Positions 30,044-38,038 of a DNA stretch of 39,973 bases are shown one piece after another. The position numbers and the translations under genes are program-made. The notes beneath the pieces were generated by a model. That model had not been told where the DNA came from and searched no databases. It saw only the letters and a list, made by a program, of their open reading frames with translations. Source of the stretch: a virus; IMG/VR virus record IMGVR_UViG_3300046513_000257, positions 1 to 39,973 of that record; one strand, given 5' to 3'. The first letter of the stretch is position 1, and each line of letters begins with the position of its first letter.

Positions 30044-32536
30044 ATGAAACCACAGTGCAGACAAGCTGTCCAGCAGGCCGCCGGCCGGGCTTTGACCGAT
30101 GCTGAAGTCAAGAAGATCGACGACCGGATCAGCGCCACGATGCGCAACATGGCCCGGGCGGATCCCGCCGGCTGGCGCGCCAAGTCCGCCGACCAGCGCG
30201 TGATGGACGCCACCCAGCAGGCGATGGCCGATATCCAGGCCGAGGCGGCGCTCAAGGTGCAGCGCGCCCAGGTGCAGATCGTCAAGACTGCGGCGATGGA
30301 GACCCGGGTCGGGGACCTGATGGCGTCCTACGCGATCGGCCGCAGCAAGGCCCTGGTCAAGGAAATGGAGCTGACCCACAACTATGCCGAGGGGATCAAG
30401 CGCGAGACCATGGGCCACCTGATGGACCTGCTCGACGCCGTCGAGAGCACCCAGGGCACCACCACCGGCCGCAAGGCGCTGATGTTCCTGTTCGACGCGC
30501 AGAACCCGGGCATGACCCGTGACCTGGCGATCGAGATCTACGCCAACGGCGCCGGCGGCACCGGCAACGCCCTGGCCCAGAAGGCGGCGACGGCATGGCT
30601 GGAATCGATCGAGCAGCTGCGCCAGCGCTTCAACGGCGCCGGCGGCGACGTCGGCCGGCTGGATTACGGCTACCTGCCGCAGCCGCACGACCAGGCGCGG
30701 GTGCGCGGCAGCGGCGAGCCCGGCCCGCGCGACAAGTGGGTGCAGGAGACGCTGCCGCTGCTCGACCGCAACCGCTACTTCCAGGAAGACGGCACCCGCC
30801 TGACCGACCAGCAGCTGGCCGGCGTGCTGGAATCGGCATGGGAAACCATCGCCACCGGCGGCTTGAGCAAGATGACGCCCGGGCAAGGTGGCGGCAGCGG
30901 CGCGCGTGCGAACGCCGGCAGCGAGTCGCGCCAGATCCACTTCAAGGACGCCGAATCCTACCTCGTCTACATGCGCAAGTACGGCGGCGGCAGCATGTAC
31001 GACGCGATGCTGGGCCACATCGGCGGCATGGCGCGCGATATCGCCCTGGTCGAGCGCTACGGCCCGAACCCTGCGCAGCAGATGAAGCTGCAGTTCGACC
31101 TGGCCAAGCAGGCCGATGTCGGCCTCAAGCGCTCGTTCGGCATGACGCCACAGAGCTACTGGGACCTGATCAGCGGGAAGACCGGCATGGCCGAGAACGG
31201 CAACATCGCCCAGATCTCGCAGGACCTGCGCAACATCCAGGTGTTCGGCAAGCTGGCCGGCGCGGTGCTGTCGAGCGTGACCGACATGGGCACCTACTTC
31301 GTGACGACCGGCTTCAACAAGCTGTCGTACTGGGAGGCGATCAAGAACATCGGCAAGCAGTTCGACGGTGACACCCGCGACTTCCTGACCATGCACGGGG
31401 TCATTGCCGAATCGATGGTATCGAACCTGAACCGCTGGAGCGGCGACAACATCAAGAACACCTGGAGCGGGCGCCTGGCCAATTCGACCATGAAGCTGTC
31501 CCTGATGAACGCCTGGACCGACACGCTGCGCCGCGCCTTCTCCATGACGATGATGAACGGGCTGGCGCGGATGTCGAAGTCGGAGTGGTCGGCGCTGTCG
31601 GAGTGGGACCGCACGCATCTGGTCCGCAAGGGCATCACCGAGGCCGACTGGGACGTCATCCGCGCCGGCCAGCTCACCCAGTACTCGGGCGCCGACTTCC
31701 TCACCCCGGAGGCGATCCACGCCAGCGGCCACGCGCGCGCCAACGAGGTGGTTGCCAAGGTGCTCGGCCTGATCACCGACGAATCGGAATATGCGGTGCT
31801 CAATCCGGATCTCGCCACCAAGGCGACCGCCAGCGCCGGCGGCATCTCGCGCGGCACCGTGCGCGGCGAGCTGGCCCGCTCCGTCATGCAGTTCAAGAGC
31901 TTCCCGATTGCCATGATCTCTCGCCACTGGCGCCGCATGCTGGACGCCCCGTCCGTTGACGGCGCGCCGATGCTGGCCAACCGGCTGATGTACGGCGCGG
32001 CCATGATGACCTCCCTCACCGCGCTGGGGGCGGTCGCCTTCCAGACCAAGCAGCTCGTGCAGGGCAAGGACCCGATCGACATGACAACGCCGAAGTTCTG
32101 GACCAGGGCCATGGCACAGGGTGGCGGCATGGGCATCGTCGGCGACTTCCTGTTGACCGACCCGACCGAGAACCCGGGCGACGCCACCGCCAACGCGATC
32201 AAGAACGTGGCCGGTCCGACCGTCGGCAGTGCGTTCGACATCGGCTACAAGCTGGGCGTGGAGAACATCTACGAGGCCGCCAACGACAAGGACACGCACT
32301 TCGCCGCCGAAAGCATCCGCACCGCGCGCAGCCACCTGCCCTACGTGAATCTCTGGTACGCCAAGGCGGCACTTGACCACGCCGGCCTCCATGCTTTGCA
32401 AGAGAGTGTCAGTCCGGGGTATCTTTCGAGAATGCAACAACGCGCGCGCCGCGACTGGAACCAGGATTACTGGTGGAACCCGGGCACGGGGGCGCCGGAC
32501 CGTGCGCCGGACATGACAGCGATTGGAGGGAACTGA
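30044..32536 (+). CDS. Large internal virion/ejection protein
   Basis: The 830-residue protein starts MKPQCRQAVQQAAGRALTDA and contains long helical regions with a hydrophobic, possibly membrane-active section near residues 635-720 (FPIAMISRHWRRMLDAPSVD; MYGAAMMTSLTALGAVAFQT; GGGMGIVGDFLLTDP). This C-terminal part resembles the corresponding region of large DNA-ejection proteins in BPP-1-like and T7-like phages. With the transglycosylase gene it may correspond to a T7 gp16-type function split in two, which is an inference. No catalytic motif recognised. Confidence 0.75.
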   Translation: MKPQCRQAVQQAAGRALTDAEVKKIDDRISATMRNMARADPAGWRAKSADQRVMDATQQAMADIQAEAALKVQRAQVQIVKTAAMETRVGDLMASYAIGRSKALVKEMELTHNYAEGIKRETMGHLMDLLDAVESTQGTTTGRKALMFLFDAQNPGMTRDLAIEIYANGAGGTGNALAQKAATAWLESIEQLRQRFNGAGGDVGRLDYGYLPQPHDQARVRGSGEPGPRDKWVQETLPLLDRNRYFQEDGTRLTDQQLAGVLESAWETIATGGLSKMTPGQGGGSGARANAGSESRQIHFKDAESYLVYMRKYGGGSMYDAMLGHIGGMARDIALVERYGPNPAQQMKLQFDLAKQADVGLKRSFGMTPQSYWDLISGKTGMAENGNIAQISQDLRNIQVFGKLAGAVLSSVTDMGTYFVTTGFNKLSYWEAIKNIGKQFDGDTRDFLTMHGVIAESMVSNLNRWSGDNIKNTWSGRLANSTMKLSLMNAWTDTLRRAFSMTMMNGLARMSKSEWSALSEWDRTHLVRKGITEADWDVIRAGQLTQYSGADFLTPEAIHASGHARANEVVAKVLGLITDESEYAVLNPDLATKATASAGGISRGTVRGELARSVMQFKSFPIAMISRHWRRMLDAPSVDGAPMLANRLMYGAAMMTSLTALGAVAFQTKQLVQGKDPIDMTTPKFWTRAMAQGGGMGIVGDFLLTDPTENPGDATANAIKNVAGPTVGSAFDIGYKLGVENIYEAANDKDTHFAAESIRTARSHLPYVNLWYAKAALDHAGLHALQESVSPGYLSRMQQRARRDWNQDYWWNPGTGAPDRAPDMTAIGGN

Positions 32537-32907
32537 TGCGGCAAGACCAATACGAGAAATTGCAGGAGCTGACCGAGAAGCTGACGGACGCCTTCATCGG
32601 TGAGGCGGATCCGGCCGTGTGGCCCGGTCACGGCGTGGCGATCGCCGCGATGGACCAGCAAACCCGGGGCGACCGCTACTGGTGCAAGAAAAACGCCGCA
32701 GCGACCCTGTCCGTGATCGTTCGGACCACAAACCTGATCGGCATCATCCAGATGCGCGGCGCTGGCGGCGGTGCCGGCGGCGTGCCGCCCGCTGAACAGG
32801 CCCAGGAGGACAACAGCCTTGACGCCGAAATGAAGGCAGCGGAGAAGGAAGCCACCAGGTTGCTCGACCAGCTGCAAAAAGGCACGACGAAAGCCCATGG
32901 AAAATAA
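32536..32907 (+). CDS. Candidate terminase small subunit
   Basis: The 123-residue product, MRQDQYEKLQELTEKLTDAF, continues with DRYWCKKNAAATLSVIVRTT, a Gly-rich linker and a charged helix at the end (SLDAEMKAAEKEATRLLDQL). It immediately precedes and overlaps (11 bp) the large terminase gene, as T7 gene 18 does with gene 19. The small size, helices and C-terminal coiled-coil fit a DNA-recognition subunit, but no HTH is evident, so the assignment is positional. The ATG at 32536 overlaps the preceding TGA. Confidence 0.62.
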   Translation: MRQDQYEKLQELTEKLTDAFIGEADPAVWPGHGVAIAAMDQQTRGDRYWCKKNAAATLSVIVRTTNLIGIIQMRGAGGGAGGVPPAEQAQEDNSLDAEMKAAEKEATRLLDQLQKGTTKAHGK

Positions 32908-34537
32908 GGTCAGCTTCCTGGCGTTCTTCGTGATGTGGGCGAAGGTGCAGGGGTGGACTGTTCCCCTGCTCCACGTCCGGATTTGCCAGTGGCTGGAGAA
33001 CTGCTCTGATCCGGTGCGGGTGCTGATGGTGTTCCGCGGCGCGGCGAAGTCGACTATCTATGCGGTGTACAAGGCCTGGCAGCTGTACCGCGATCCGACT
33101 TGGGTATCGCTGATCTGGGCGGCCGACGGCCCGCTGGCTACGAAGCTGACGCGCGACACCATCAACGTGCTGCGGCGCCACCCGCTGTGTGCCGGCATGC
33201 TGCCGACGAAGCCCGGTGCGCAGATGTTCTGGGTGGCCGGCGCCACCGATGCCCGTAACGCCAGCATGACCGCAACCGGCGTGAACCAGAACGTGACCAG
33301 CGCGCGCGCCCGGGACATCGATTACGACGACGTCGAGGTGCCGAAGAACATCAAGACCGCCGACGCGCGCGAGAACCTGCGCAACAAGATTCAGGAATCG
33401 ACCTTTATTCTGGTGCCGGGTGGGCGCGAGACGTACATCGGGACCCCGCACACCCACAACTCGATCTATCCAGAGCAGGTGGCCGCCGGCGCCGCCCTGC
33501 TGAAAATCCCGCTGTTCGAATCGAGCGTGCGCTACGAGGAGACCGACAAGCGCACGCGCTACAGCTTCGACTTCACGCCCGGCGCCGACGGCCTGTACGT
33601 CATGCTGGGCATCCACCGGTTTTCCCGACTGCTGGTCGAGGGTACCGATTACCGGGTGGAAGGCAACGAGGTGGTATTCACCAGCCCGCCGGGCGTGGTG
33701 GTCGACATCTATGCGCACTGCGCCTGGCCCGAGCGCTTCACCCGCGAGGACATCGCCAAGCGGCGCAAGAAGACCCGCACCCTCAACTACTGGGACAGTC
33801 AATACATGCTGGAAGCGAAGCCTATCAACGAGTGCCGCCTCGACCCCGCCAAGATCAAGGCCTACGACGTGCAGCCGGCGATCGAGAACGCCAACCGCCA
33901 GGTGCGCATGATGCTGGGGAACGTCCAGATCGTAAGCGGCCGCGGCTACTGGGACCCGTCCCTGGGCAAGGCCGGCGGCGACGCTTCCGCCTTCTCCGTC
34001 ATCTACGACGACAGCCTGGGCAACCACTACTGGCATGTGTGCGAGGGCCTGACCGGGGAATTCGCCGAGTTCAGCGACGCCAGGAACACCGAAATCATCA
34101 GCGGCCAGGTGCTGCAGGCCTGCGACCTGATCGAGAAAGCCAACATCCTGCACGTGTATGTCGAGACCAACAGCGTCGGCTCGTTCGTCGGCAAGCTGCT
34201 GATGCGCGCGATCAAGCAGCGCCGCCTGCAGTGCGGCGTGACGGAGATCGTCACGAACGCCAACAAGAACGAGCGCATCCTCGGCGCGCTGGAGGCGCCC
34301 ATGAAGTCGGGCGTGCTGTGGGCGCACGTCGACGTCCTGGACGGCCCGCTGTGGGACCAGATGAAGGACTGGAACCCGGCCGTGAAGAGCCAGCCCGACG
34401 ACTACCTGGACAGCGGCGCCGGGGCAATCGAGCAGGCGCCAGTCCGCATCAACCATTTAGTCGGGATTCCGACCGGCAACGTGCGCAAAGATTGGCGCCA
34501 TTCAACGGGCGTCTTCGAGGTGACGCTCGAAACCTGA
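32897..34537 (+). CDS. terL: Terminase large subunit (ATPase/nuclease)
   Basis: The 546-residue packaging motor protein has a Walker A-like loop, MVFRGAAKST (about 44-53; divergent, as in T7-type terminases), Walker B DYDDVE (about 142-147), and a C-terminal RNase H-like nuclease: YWDPSLGKAGGDASAFSVIY (D353), YVETNSVGS (E423) and DDYLDS (about 501-506). A region at about 228-275 (GADGLYVMLGIHRFSRLLVE; GTDYRVEGNEVVFTSPPGVV) is an unusual beta-rich insertion between the two domains. The last residues include the third copy of the 18-bp element within the coding sequence. Confidence 0.93.
   Translation: MENKVSFLAFFVMWAKVQGWTVPLLHVRICQWLENCSDPVRVLMVFRGAAKSTIYAVYKAWQLYRDPTWVSLIWAADGPLATKLTRDTINVLRRHPLCAGMLPTKPGAQMFWVAGATDARNASMTATGVNQNVTSARARDIDYDDVEVPKNIKTADARENLRNKIQESTFILVPGGRETYIGTPHTHNSIYPEQVAAGAALLKIPLFESSVRYEETDKRTRYSFDFTPGADGLYVMLGIHRFSRLLVEGTDYRVEGNEVVFTSPPGVVVDIYAHCAWPERFTREDIAKRRKKTRTLNYWDSQYMLEAKPINECRLDPAKIKAYDVQPAIENANRQVRMMLGNVQIVSGRGYWDPSLGKAGGDASAFSVIYDDSLGNHYWHVCEGLTGEFAEFSDARNTEIISGQVLQACDLIEKANILHVYVETNSVGSFVGKLLMRAIKQRRLQCGVTEIVTNANKNERILGALEAPMKSGVLWAHVDVLDGPLWDQMKDWNPAVKSQPDDYLDSGAGAIEQAPVRINHLVGIPTGNVRKDWRHSTGVFEVTLET
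34458..34492 (+). promoter_or_regulatory. Repeated 18-bp element, copy C (inside the terL 3' end)
   Basis: TAGTCGGGATTCCGACCG at 34458-34475, followed after seven bases by GCGCAAAGATT. It codes for part of LVGIPTG using the TTA leucine codon, rare in such GC-rich DNA, suggesting constraint on the nucleotides. It lies 119 bp before the tail-fibre start. Confidence 0.55.
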
Positions 34538-34576
34538 GCGTCGAGTAGCCGGCGGCGCTCCCTCAGGAGCCCTGCC

Positions 34577-36475
34577 GTGCCCGTATCCGCCCAAGAAACC
34601 ATATTTCACCATGTAGGCAACGGCCTCACTGTCACTTTTGCCTACGGCTGCCAGGTCCTGCAGGCCGCTGATCTCAAGGTCTATCTCAACGACGTATTGG
34701 TCACCTCCGGTTATGCAGTCAGCGGAATCGGTGTGCTGACTGGCGGCGTGGTCACGTTCGACGCTGCGCCGGCGAATCTGGCCAAAGTGCGCCTCGAGCG
34801 CGACATCGCCTTGGAGCGAACTACCGATTATCAGCAGAATGGCGACTTCCTTGCCAGGGTCGTAAATCCCGATTTCAACAGGATTTGGATGGCCCTGCAG
34901 CAGCATCTGACGGTGCTGAATCGCGCGCTGCTGGTTCCCAAATCGGACGCCGCCAGCCCTTCGCCGTTGCCGACCATTGCAAATCGTGCCGACAAGCTGC
35001 TGGGCTTCGATACCAACGGCAATCCGGTCGCAGTTACACCGGCGCCTCAAAGCGCGACCGCTCTGTCAATTCTGCTCGCAACACCCAACGGCGTTAGCTA
35101 TGTCGGCAATGCCACCGATCAGCGTGAGCTGGCATCGGCCACGGGCGCCGCCCTCATCGGCTTCATCCAGAATGCGGTCGGCGCAGTCGTGCGATCGCTG
35201 CAGGACAAGAACAGCGACATCGTCAGCGCGTTCGACTTCATGACGGAGGCCCAAAAAGCCGATGTCCGCGCGCGAACGTTTGCCGTTGATGTAACGGCGC
35301 CGCTCCAGGCCTGTCTGGACCACTGCCACACAAAGGGGCGCACCATGTTTGCGCCGGGCGGCGGGTATCGCATCACGGCGCAGCTCAATAAGCCCTCCTC
35401 GTTCAAGTTCCCGAACATCGTCGGCGAAGGTTTCGGAGCAACCGAATTTCGCTCCTACGGGCTCGCGGCGGATACCTCGATCCTTTTCGGTGTCGGCGGG
35501 AGTGGCGGGTTGGCAGGAGCGATCATTTCCGGAATCACGTTTTCCAGCGACGACGGCCTGGCCAACGCCATCGAATTCGACGGCCAGTGTGGCGTGACGA
35601 TCCGTGACTGCAAGTTCGGCAAGCTCGCCATCGGCGTCCTGCCTCATAACAAATCGGCGGGCAGCTTTACCGAGGTCGTCGTCGTGGAGAATTGCGACTT
35701 CAGCCCGGATTGCAGGGAGAACTTGGTCTATCGCCGTACGGGCGGTAACGACTCGTTCCACGGCACGGGCGTGCGCGACATCACCAGCACCGAAGCCCCT
35801 GGCGCAACGTTACCGAAGATCCGAATTGGCGGCACGGGCTCAACCAGCAACGACATCATCGTGTACAACGCGCCGCTGTCCGGGCAGTTCTGGAAAAACG
35901 CCGCCATTCCCGTGATCCAAAACAACTCGACCCGGTTTGCCACCAACTTCCACGGCAATATCACGCTTGAACTGTTCGCTGGCGCGCAAGGTTCGACCTG
36001 GGACGTTTGCTCAGGCGCCAACCGAACCTACCTGCTTGGCACGATCAGTTCCCTGCAGCCGTACACCCGCCGCGGCCAGCTCGTCCTGTGCGACACGTTC
36101 GAGACGCGCACCGATGGTTCAGTAAGCGCCCTGAGAAAGCCATATCAGCTCGCGCCGCTGGCGATGGTCTCGGGCGCCAACAATATCGCCACCCTCAGTG
36201 TGGTCACGAACGAGACCTACCTGGTCCGCGTGGAGTTTGCGGACAGCGCATCCGCAGCAAAAAAGACGTATCTGCTGTGCGTGAACTTTGCGCAAAACGC
36301 CCCAGCATCGGTGGCCACGCTTGCAACGCTGCTCGACTATTTCGGCGGCAGCATGCCTTATCCCGCGTTCTCGATCACCGACACGACGTTGGTGGCTACG
36401 GCCGCCTTTGCCGCGACAGTAAGTTGCAGCGTAACGGTAACGAAGATCGGCATCAGCAGTGCGTTCGGCCTGTAA
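34577..36475 (+). CDS. Tail fibre/tailspike with beta-helix-like body
   Basis: The 632-residue receptor-binding candidate begins at GTG (34577, CAGGAG upstream) with a T7-fibre-like virion-attachment domain (about 1-130): TVTFAYGCQVLQAADLKVYL, NDVLVTSGYAVSGIGVLTGG, then RTTDYQQNGDFLARVVNPDF. A linker leads to a pectate-lyase-like beta-helix (about 225-420), seen in CLDHCHTKGRTMFAPGGGYR, SSDDGLANAIEFDGQCGVTI and repeats like VENCDFSP. Residues past 460 may form a host-specific tip. Composition is more AT-rich than the neighbouring virion genes, as expected for an exchangeable module. Enzymatic residues for depolymerase activity cannot be confirmed. Confidence 0.83.
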   Translation: MPVSAQETIFHHVGNGLTVTFAYGCQVLQAADLKVYLNDVLVTSGYAVSGIGVLTGGVVTFDAAPANLAKVRLERDIALERTTDYQQNGDFLARVVNPDFNRIWMALQQHLTVLNRALLVPKSDAASPSPLPTIANRADKLLGFDTNGNPVAVTPAPQSATALSILLATPNGVSYVGNATDQRELASATGAALIGFIQNAVGAVVRSLQDKNSDIVSAFDFMTEAQKADVRARTFAVDVTAPLQACLDHCHTKGRTMFAPGGGYRITAQLNKPSSFKFPNIVGEGFGATEFRSYGLAADTSILFGVGGSGGLAGAIISGITFSSDDGLANAIEFDGQCGVTIRDCKFGKLAIGVLPHNKSAGSFTEVVVVENCDFSPDCRENLVYRRTGGNDSFHGTGVRDITSTEAPGATLPKIRIGGTGSTSNDIIVYNAPLSGQFWKNAAIPVIQNNSTRFATNFHGNITLELFAGAQGSTWDVCSGANRTYLLGTISSLQPYTRRGQLVLCDTFETRTDGSVSALRKPYQLAPLAMVSGANNIATLSVVTNETYLVRVEFADSASAAKKTYLLCVNFAQNAPASVATLATLLDYFGGSMPYPAFSITDTTLVATAAFAATVSCSVTVTKIGISSAFGL

Positions 36476-36570
36476 GCGCGAAGACTTCTTCAACAAATGC
36501 ACCCACCTATGAAAGTTCAAAACATGAGCGAACCAATTTCCGGCACAGCCGCCAGCCAGAAAGGCCGGCC

Positions 36571-36744
36571 ATGCATGACCTGAAACACTGTATCGACGCC
36601 GCATCGATCGGTACCGCACTGGCCACCCTCGTCGGGTGGTTTCCCCACATGGCCGCCGCCGCATCGCTCGTCTGGTCCCTGATTCGGATCTACGAAACGA
36701 AGACTGTGCAGAGCCTTATCCACAGAAAGGAACAGCCGGAATGA
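36571..36744 (+). CDS. Holin, small class II-like
   Basis: This 57-residue membrane protein, MHDLKHCIDAASIGTALATL then VGWFPHMAAAASLVWSLIRI, has two hydrophobic helices (about 10-25 and 27-44) and a charged tail, YETKTVQSLIHRKEQPE. The shape and the WSLIRIYETKT-type end match short class II holins upstream of endolysins. AAAGG precedes the ATG. Its stop overlaps the endolysin ATG (ATGA). The 95 bp between fibre and holin contain only a 19-codon frame (36524) that is not convincing. Confidence 0.75.
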   Translation: MHDLKHCIDAASIGTALATLVGWFPHMAAAASLVWSLIRIYETKTVQSLIHRKEQPE

Positions 36745-37286
36745 CCATCCAGAAAATCATTGAGGGCGTGCTCGATCGCGAGAAGGGTTACGCCAACAAT
36801 CCGAACGACGCCGGCGGCGAAACCATGTGGGGTATCACGATCGCGACGGCGCGCCGCAACGGGTACACCGGCCCCATGCGTGAGCTCACGCGGGATCAGG
36901 CGGCGACCATCTACCTGCACGAGTACGTGACCGCGCCGGGCTTCATGCGTATCGCCGCGATCAACCTGCCCATTGCCGAGGAACTGGTCGATTCGGGCGT
37001 CAACTGTGGAACCTCCCGGCCTGGCCCCTGGCTGCAGCGCACGCTGAATTTGCTCAACCGCGAGGCCCAGCTGTTCCCCGACCTGGTTGTCGACGGTGTG
37101 CTGGGCCCGGCAACGCAAGCTGCGCTGCTGCACGTGCTCAGGCAGCGCGGCACTGAGGGCGAGCGGGTAATCCTGCGCATGCTCAACTGCCTGCAGGGTG
37201 CCTACTACATGGAGATCACCGAGCACCGCGCCGCGAACGAAGAGTTCTTCTTCGGCTGGATGCTCAACCGCGTGGAGGTCGCATAG
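36741..37286 (+). CDS. Endolysin, GH108 lysozyme with peptidoglycan-binding domain
   Basis: The 181-residue enzyme belongs to the GH108 (formerly DUF847) lysozyme family: LDREKGYANNPNDAGGETMW then GITIATARRNGY (about 11-42) holds the catalytic Glu (E14). The rest (about 60-180), including FPDLVVDGVLGPATQAALLH, resembles the C-terminal GH108 peptidoglycan-binding domain. Where most relatives have EGG, this one has EKG, a small change. No signal peptide is present, so release would need the holin. The start at 36741 overlaps the holin stop. Confidence 0.92.
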   Translation: MTIQKIIEGVLDREKGYANNPNDAGGETMWGITIATARRNGYTGPMRELTRDQAATIYLHEYVTAPGFMRIAAINLPIAEELVDSGVNCGTSRPGPWLQRTLNLLNREAQLFPDLVVDGVLGPATQAALLHVLRQRGTEGERVILRMLNCLQGAYYMEITEHRAANEEFFFGWMLNRVEVA

Positions 37287-37807
37287 TGGAACCCGTAACC
37301 CTGGCCCTGGCGCTGGCCCAGTTCGCACCATCCCTCATCAAGTTCTTCACTGGCAGCGACAAAGCGGCCGACGTCGCCGGCAAGGTGATCGATATCGCCA
37401 AGACCGTCACCGGCGCGCCCGACGGCGCCGCCGCGCTGAAGGTGCTGGAGGCCGACCCGGCGAAGGTCCTGGAGTTCCAGCAGGCCGCCATGCTGAACGA
37501 TGCAGACCTGACGAAGGCGTTTCTGGCTGATGTGCAGAGCGCCCGTGCGCGTGACGTCGATCTGGCGAAGGCAGGCATGCACAACTACCGAGCTAACGTG
37601 CTGGCCGCCGCCGCGCTGCTGCTGGTGGTCCTGTGCCTGGCCATCGTCATCTGGATGTCGAACGCGGACGACTTTGCCAAGGCGACCATCAGCCTGATCC
37701 TGGGCCGGGCGCTCGGCTGGGTTGAGCAGCTGTTCAGCTTCGAGTTCGGCACCACGCGCGCAAACAAGACGAAGGACGACACCATCAACAAGCTGTCGGG
37801 GGCCTGA
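37286..37807 (+). CDS. Holin-like 3TM-family (GTA-type) membrane protein
   Basis: A 173-residue protein with an amphipathic N-terminus, a helical linker (about 60-98), one strong transmembrane helix (about 104-124: NVLAAAALLLVVLCLAIVIW), and another hydrophobic stretch (about 132-150), resembling the 3TM holin family of gene-transfer-agent release. GTG start (37286) with GGAGG upstream overlaps the endolysin stop (TAGTG). As a second membrane protein downstream of the endolysin it may act as holin or, less likely, a spanin substitute. No Rz/Rz1 pair was found. Confidence 0.78.
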   Translation: MEPVTLALALAQFAPSLIKFFTGSDKAADVAGKVIDIAKTVTGAPDGAAALKVLEADPAKVLEFQQAAMLNDADLTKAFLADVQSARARDVDLAKAGMHNYRANVLAAAALLLVVLCLAIVIWMSNADDFAKATISLILGRALGWVEQLFSFEFGTTRANKTKDDTINKLSGA

Positions 37808-37941
37808 TGGACTTCCACGCCCTCACCCCAGCCGGCGCCGTGCACATCCTCAGCCTAGTCGACGGCAAGGTGATCATTCCACCGGCACCACCAGTACCTG
37901 AGCCTGTCGCCAGCGGCAGCCCGGAAAGCCCCCACGCGTAA
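37807..37941 (+). CDS. Small proline-rich protein, unknown function
   Basis: A 44-residue frame (MDFHALTPAGAVHILSLVDG, then KVIIPPAPPVPEPVASGSPE) whose ATG overlaps the upstream TGA (TGATG). The N-terminal half is moderately hydrophobic and the C-terminal half is Pro-rich. Similar short genes often close phage lysis cassettes. It has no lipobox, so it is not an Rz1. Function unknown. Confidence 0.6.
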   Translation: MDFHALTPAGAVHILSLVDGKVIIPPAPPVPEPVASGSPESPHA

Positions 37942-37975
37942 ATCAGACGATTCGGAGCGCAACTGTTCAAAATAG

Positions 37976-38004
37976 TTGCGACCCGGCAGCGATTCCGTTA
38001 CTGT
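37976..38004 (+). promoter_or_regulatory. Putative promoter of the acyltransferase gene
   Basis: TTGCGA (37976-37981), a 17-bp spacer and TACTGT (37999-38004) give a reasonable sigma-70 promoter about 35 bp upstream of the ATG at 38039, which would let the gene be expressed in the lysogen separately from late transcription. Confidence 0.5.
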
Positions 38005-38038
38005 CGGCATCTTGTCAATATTCAAATTCCTGGCTGAC

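Noticed and set aside
29840-32440. 866-residue minus-strand open frame opposite the ejection protein
   Set aside because: Except for its last 65 residues it is Arg/His/Gly/Val-rich shadow sequence of the plus-strand gene in GC-rich DNA; only the short membrane-protein part is kept.
36524-36583. 19-codon frame between fibre and holin
   Set aside because: Very short, no recognisable feature, and it overlaps the holin start; probably leader sequence.
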